Source: Phoronis ovalis (lineage: Eukaryota; Phoronida; Phoronidae). Taken from it: a stretch of DNA of 10,837 nt. Below, one piece after another: positions 9,062 to 10,837 of this stretch (positions are counted from its first letter, which is position 1; every line of letters begins with the position of its first letter). Position numbers and translations under genes: made by a program. Location: the NCBI GenBank assembly GCA_028565635.1, contig JAOXYB010059357.1:1-10837 (forward strand), read 5' to 3'. The notes beneath the pieces are model-generated. The model was not told where the DNA came from, made no database searches, and saw only the letters and a list, made by a program, of their open reading frames with translations.

Positions 9062-10816
9062 CTGCAAGTTTATCCTGTCAAATAAAATTACAATCAACCA
9101 AGAAACAAATCATCTCAGCTGGCTGATATGTTGTGAAAAGTTATTAAAAGCAACATACAAAAAGAAAGAATAGTATTTTAATTACTGTAAAACGAGACCT
9201 GCCAATCAGTTTCAGTAAGTTTTAAAATGATCTCCCTATGCAACAAAGTTTTCATAATCTGGGCAAAAACAATTTGATGACTATGAAAAAAGTGTTAAAT
9301 TTTTGGAGTGTCAGTTGATCGACTTAACTTTTTAAAATACTAAAATACCACCTAGCCTATTAGAACTGATCACATATGACCATCATAAATCCACCTTTAC
9401 AATTGTCCAGGCAACATTTCGTCTTTCAAGCTATAAATGCAACAGGATGTACCATCTTAGGAACAAGCATGACTGCTAGTTGGCCATATTGGAAGTTATC
9501 CAGGCCATCAAACTTGACCTGTATTTTGACCTATATTTATGCTTCACCAAATATGAAACCGATCTAATAAAAAGTTAAAACCTACTGTTATTGCAGTGCA
9601 AACTCAGGAACAAACATGCGCACTAAGTGTCAAGAGTTTGCGAAATCTGGGCTAAAAACAGTTCGACAACTGCTAAGAATTGTTGAATTTTCGGATCAAC
9701 AGTTGACCTATTTTTCAAGATCATTCTAAAATACCATCTAGCTAGCCTATTACACCCCCAATCTACATCTCATAAAGCCAGTTTCAATGGTCCAGGCAAT
9801 ATATGCTTTGTCCTTCTGGCTATAACACATCAATGTGATAGTACCATTTCGGGAACAAACATCTTTGACATATGGATGTACTATGACATACTGTCTTGGG
9901 AACAAATGTGGCCATCACCTATATATTTATGCTGTACCGAATATCAAACTGATCTGATAAAGCTGAAGCTGTTATTGCAGTACATATACCATCTCAAAAA
10001 GTTCACATCAAAATCAAACTTGGCTTCTAATGAATTAAAACCATCCCTCTAATGGTCAGAGTTTTTAAGACTTGGGTGAAAACATTTTTAATAACTTACT
10101 ATGAGAATTAATGCTATTAAATTTTCAGATCAGCAGTTGATCTACATTCCAATGTCATTCAAAAATACAATCAGCCTAAACACCCGCTCACCTATGGCAT
10201 TTTTAAAACCATCTTCGAATTGTTCAGGCAAATTAACCTTCCTCTTTGTGGCTCTTTACAATATATGATGAGGTACTGTCTTGAGAACAATCATGGCCAC
10301 CAATTGATGATAAGTGATCCAGTAAAACCTGACATGTGTTTTGGCCTAGTGTCCAGTGTTATAAAGGAGCTTGTGTTTTGACCTATATTTACCATGTATC
10401 GAATATGAAGCTGATCCAAAAAAAACTGAAGCTATTATGCGAAAAACGCCGAACTGTTATTCACAATCACAACCATGACAATGAACATCCTACAAGTTAT
10501 GCCCATGCAATTTATGTTGCGATGGGCCCAAGAAACAATAAAGACAATGAAAATGTAAGTATAGCTTTGTATACAATGCCATTTTATACCAACCCCTAAA
10601 GAACTGATACTTTATTCAATTTTAGAGCAATAATTGTACAAAAGTTGAGTAATTACAGCAAAAACAATCTCTATAGGAATTAACTAACAAATAGGTGTAC
10701 ATGCAACTGGTAATTACCTTGTATAATTTAAACCAATCCCATACAAAACTAGCCAGGAACAATAACGGAAGCACCCATCGAGTCTGTTCCCCATAATATC
10801 TGTTCCCCACACGAGT
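8875..10816 (-). CDS. CLCC1: CLCC1-like protein (chloride channel CLIC-like 1), internal exons, partial
   Basis: Two minus-strand exons (about 10816-10718 and 9061-8875) encode the part of CLCC1 around its third hydrophobic segment and the following conserved loop. CLCC1 is a multi-pass ER membrane protein described as an anion channel; that role is family knowledge, not visible here. QTRWVLPLLFLASFVWDWFK ending LYK matches [20 protein letters not shown] ending LYK in human. Then C-x(6)-W, a WFK-T-FTF-D-C-KY run and IVDP match C-x(5)-W, WFRSSWTYKDDPC, KYY and LVNP, including both conserved Cys. N-terminal exons lie to the right of the window. The downstream fourth transmembrane segment was not found, and the exon 2 start is ambiguous (see findings). 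The gene faces UROD convergently. Confidence 0.72.
9075..10717 (-). other. CLCC1-like intron
   Basis: This GT-AG intron of about 1.64 kb runs from the donor gtaatt (10717) to the acceptor tttgacag at 9075, or to 9062 if the downstream AG is used. Most of it is the reverse-oriented repeat cluster at 9230-10460. The flanks 9075-9230 and 10461-10717 are AT-rich with no recognised feature, and the open frames in it are by-products of repeats. Confidence 0.6.
9230..10460 (-). repeat. Same repeat family, reverse orientation, inside CLCC1-like intron
   Basis: This cluster contains reverse complements of all three motifs of the 6080-7020 cluster. AAGCTGAAGCTGTTATTG lies at 9960 and AAACTGAAGCTATTAT at 10423. 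TAAAATACCACCTAGCCTAT lies at 9341, with relatives at 9725 and 10155. GGAACAAACAT-type boxes lie near 9461, 9606, 9851, 9899 and 10285. TATGAAGCTGATC-type phrases precede motif 1 as expected for an inverted copy. The stretch 9371-9420 matches the reverse complement of 6560-6615 (AAGGTGGATT, then ATGA). Read along the CLCC1-like transcript, this cluster is in the sense orientation. Confidence 0.7.
10718..10816 (-). CDS. CLCC1: CLCC1-like exon encoding transmembrane segment WVLPLLFLASFVW
   Basis: On the minus strand the frame reads TRVGNRYYGEQTRWVLPLLF and continues LASFVWDWFKLYK. It ends at AAG before donor gtaatt at 10717. A TAA in this frame sits at the window edge (10837-10835), so the exon must start after it. 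The likely acceptor is one of the overlapping AGs in ccagccagccag, and 10816 is the choice giving phase 0. The hydrophobic run followed by WDWFKLYK corresponds to the human membrane segment ending WNWMYLYK. Confidence 0.72.
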
Positions 10817-10837
10817 CTGGCTGGCTGGCAAACCTTA

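Noticed and set aside
9376-9567. Plus-strand frame of 63 codons
   Set aside because: It lies in the reverse-oriented repeat cluster in the CLCC1-like intron, and other copies of the repeat do not keep the frame.
10336-10599. Plus-strand frame of 87 codons with His/Asn-rich section
   Set aside because: It is repeat cluster followed by AT-rich intron, antisense to the CLCC1-like gene, with no homology recognised.

Overview
The window looks like nuclear DNA of an invertebrate animal. It is AT-rich, its genes are split by GT-AG introns, and most of the sequence is intronic or intergenic. There are no bacterial operons, tRNA or rRNA genes, or CRISPR arrays. The encoded proteins are most like animal proteins, but I cannot name the species.

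Region 1 (1-4626, + strand) is the 3' part of a uroporphyrinogen decarboxylase gene (UROD, haem biosynthesis). Five coding exons join in a consistent phase to give 264 residues, roughly the last 70 per cent of the enzyme. The exons for about 100 N-terminal residues lie to the left of the window. The introns carry transposon debris. Two diverged, oppositely oriented copies of one short inverted-repeat element sit in the first intron. The third intron holds an 809-bp element with ~28-bp terminal inverted repeats and TA flanks, like a non-autonomous Tc1/mariner element. A stop codon at 4364-4366 is followed by a polyadenylation signal at 4620.

Region 2 (about 4630-6080) is AT-rich intergenic or 3' flanking DNA with several AATAAA motifs and no convincing gene.

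Region 3 (about 6080-7020) and region 5 (about 9230-10460) are two clusters of the same degenerate repeat family. The first is in one orientation and the second is its reverse complement, so together they form a large imperfect foldback about 2.2 kb apart.

Region 4 and the right edge (8875-10837, - strand) hold two recognisable exons of a CLCC1-like gene (chloride channel CLIC-like 1, an ER/nuclear-membrane protein). It runs convergently towards UROD. The reverse-oriented repeat cluster lies in the intron between these exons. The start of the second exon is ambiguous: the stronger splice acceptor gives a frame that dies, while an acceptor 13 bases further on, or a single-base indel, keeps the conserved frame. 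I could not find the downstream transmembrane exon, so the gene may be misassembled, decaying, or spliced into exons I cannot recognise.

The two genes have no evident functional link. The most interesting structural point is that a CLCC1 exon lies between two inverted repeat clusters, an arrangement that could promote exon circularisation or long double-stranded RNA. I saw no clear new multi-gene system.
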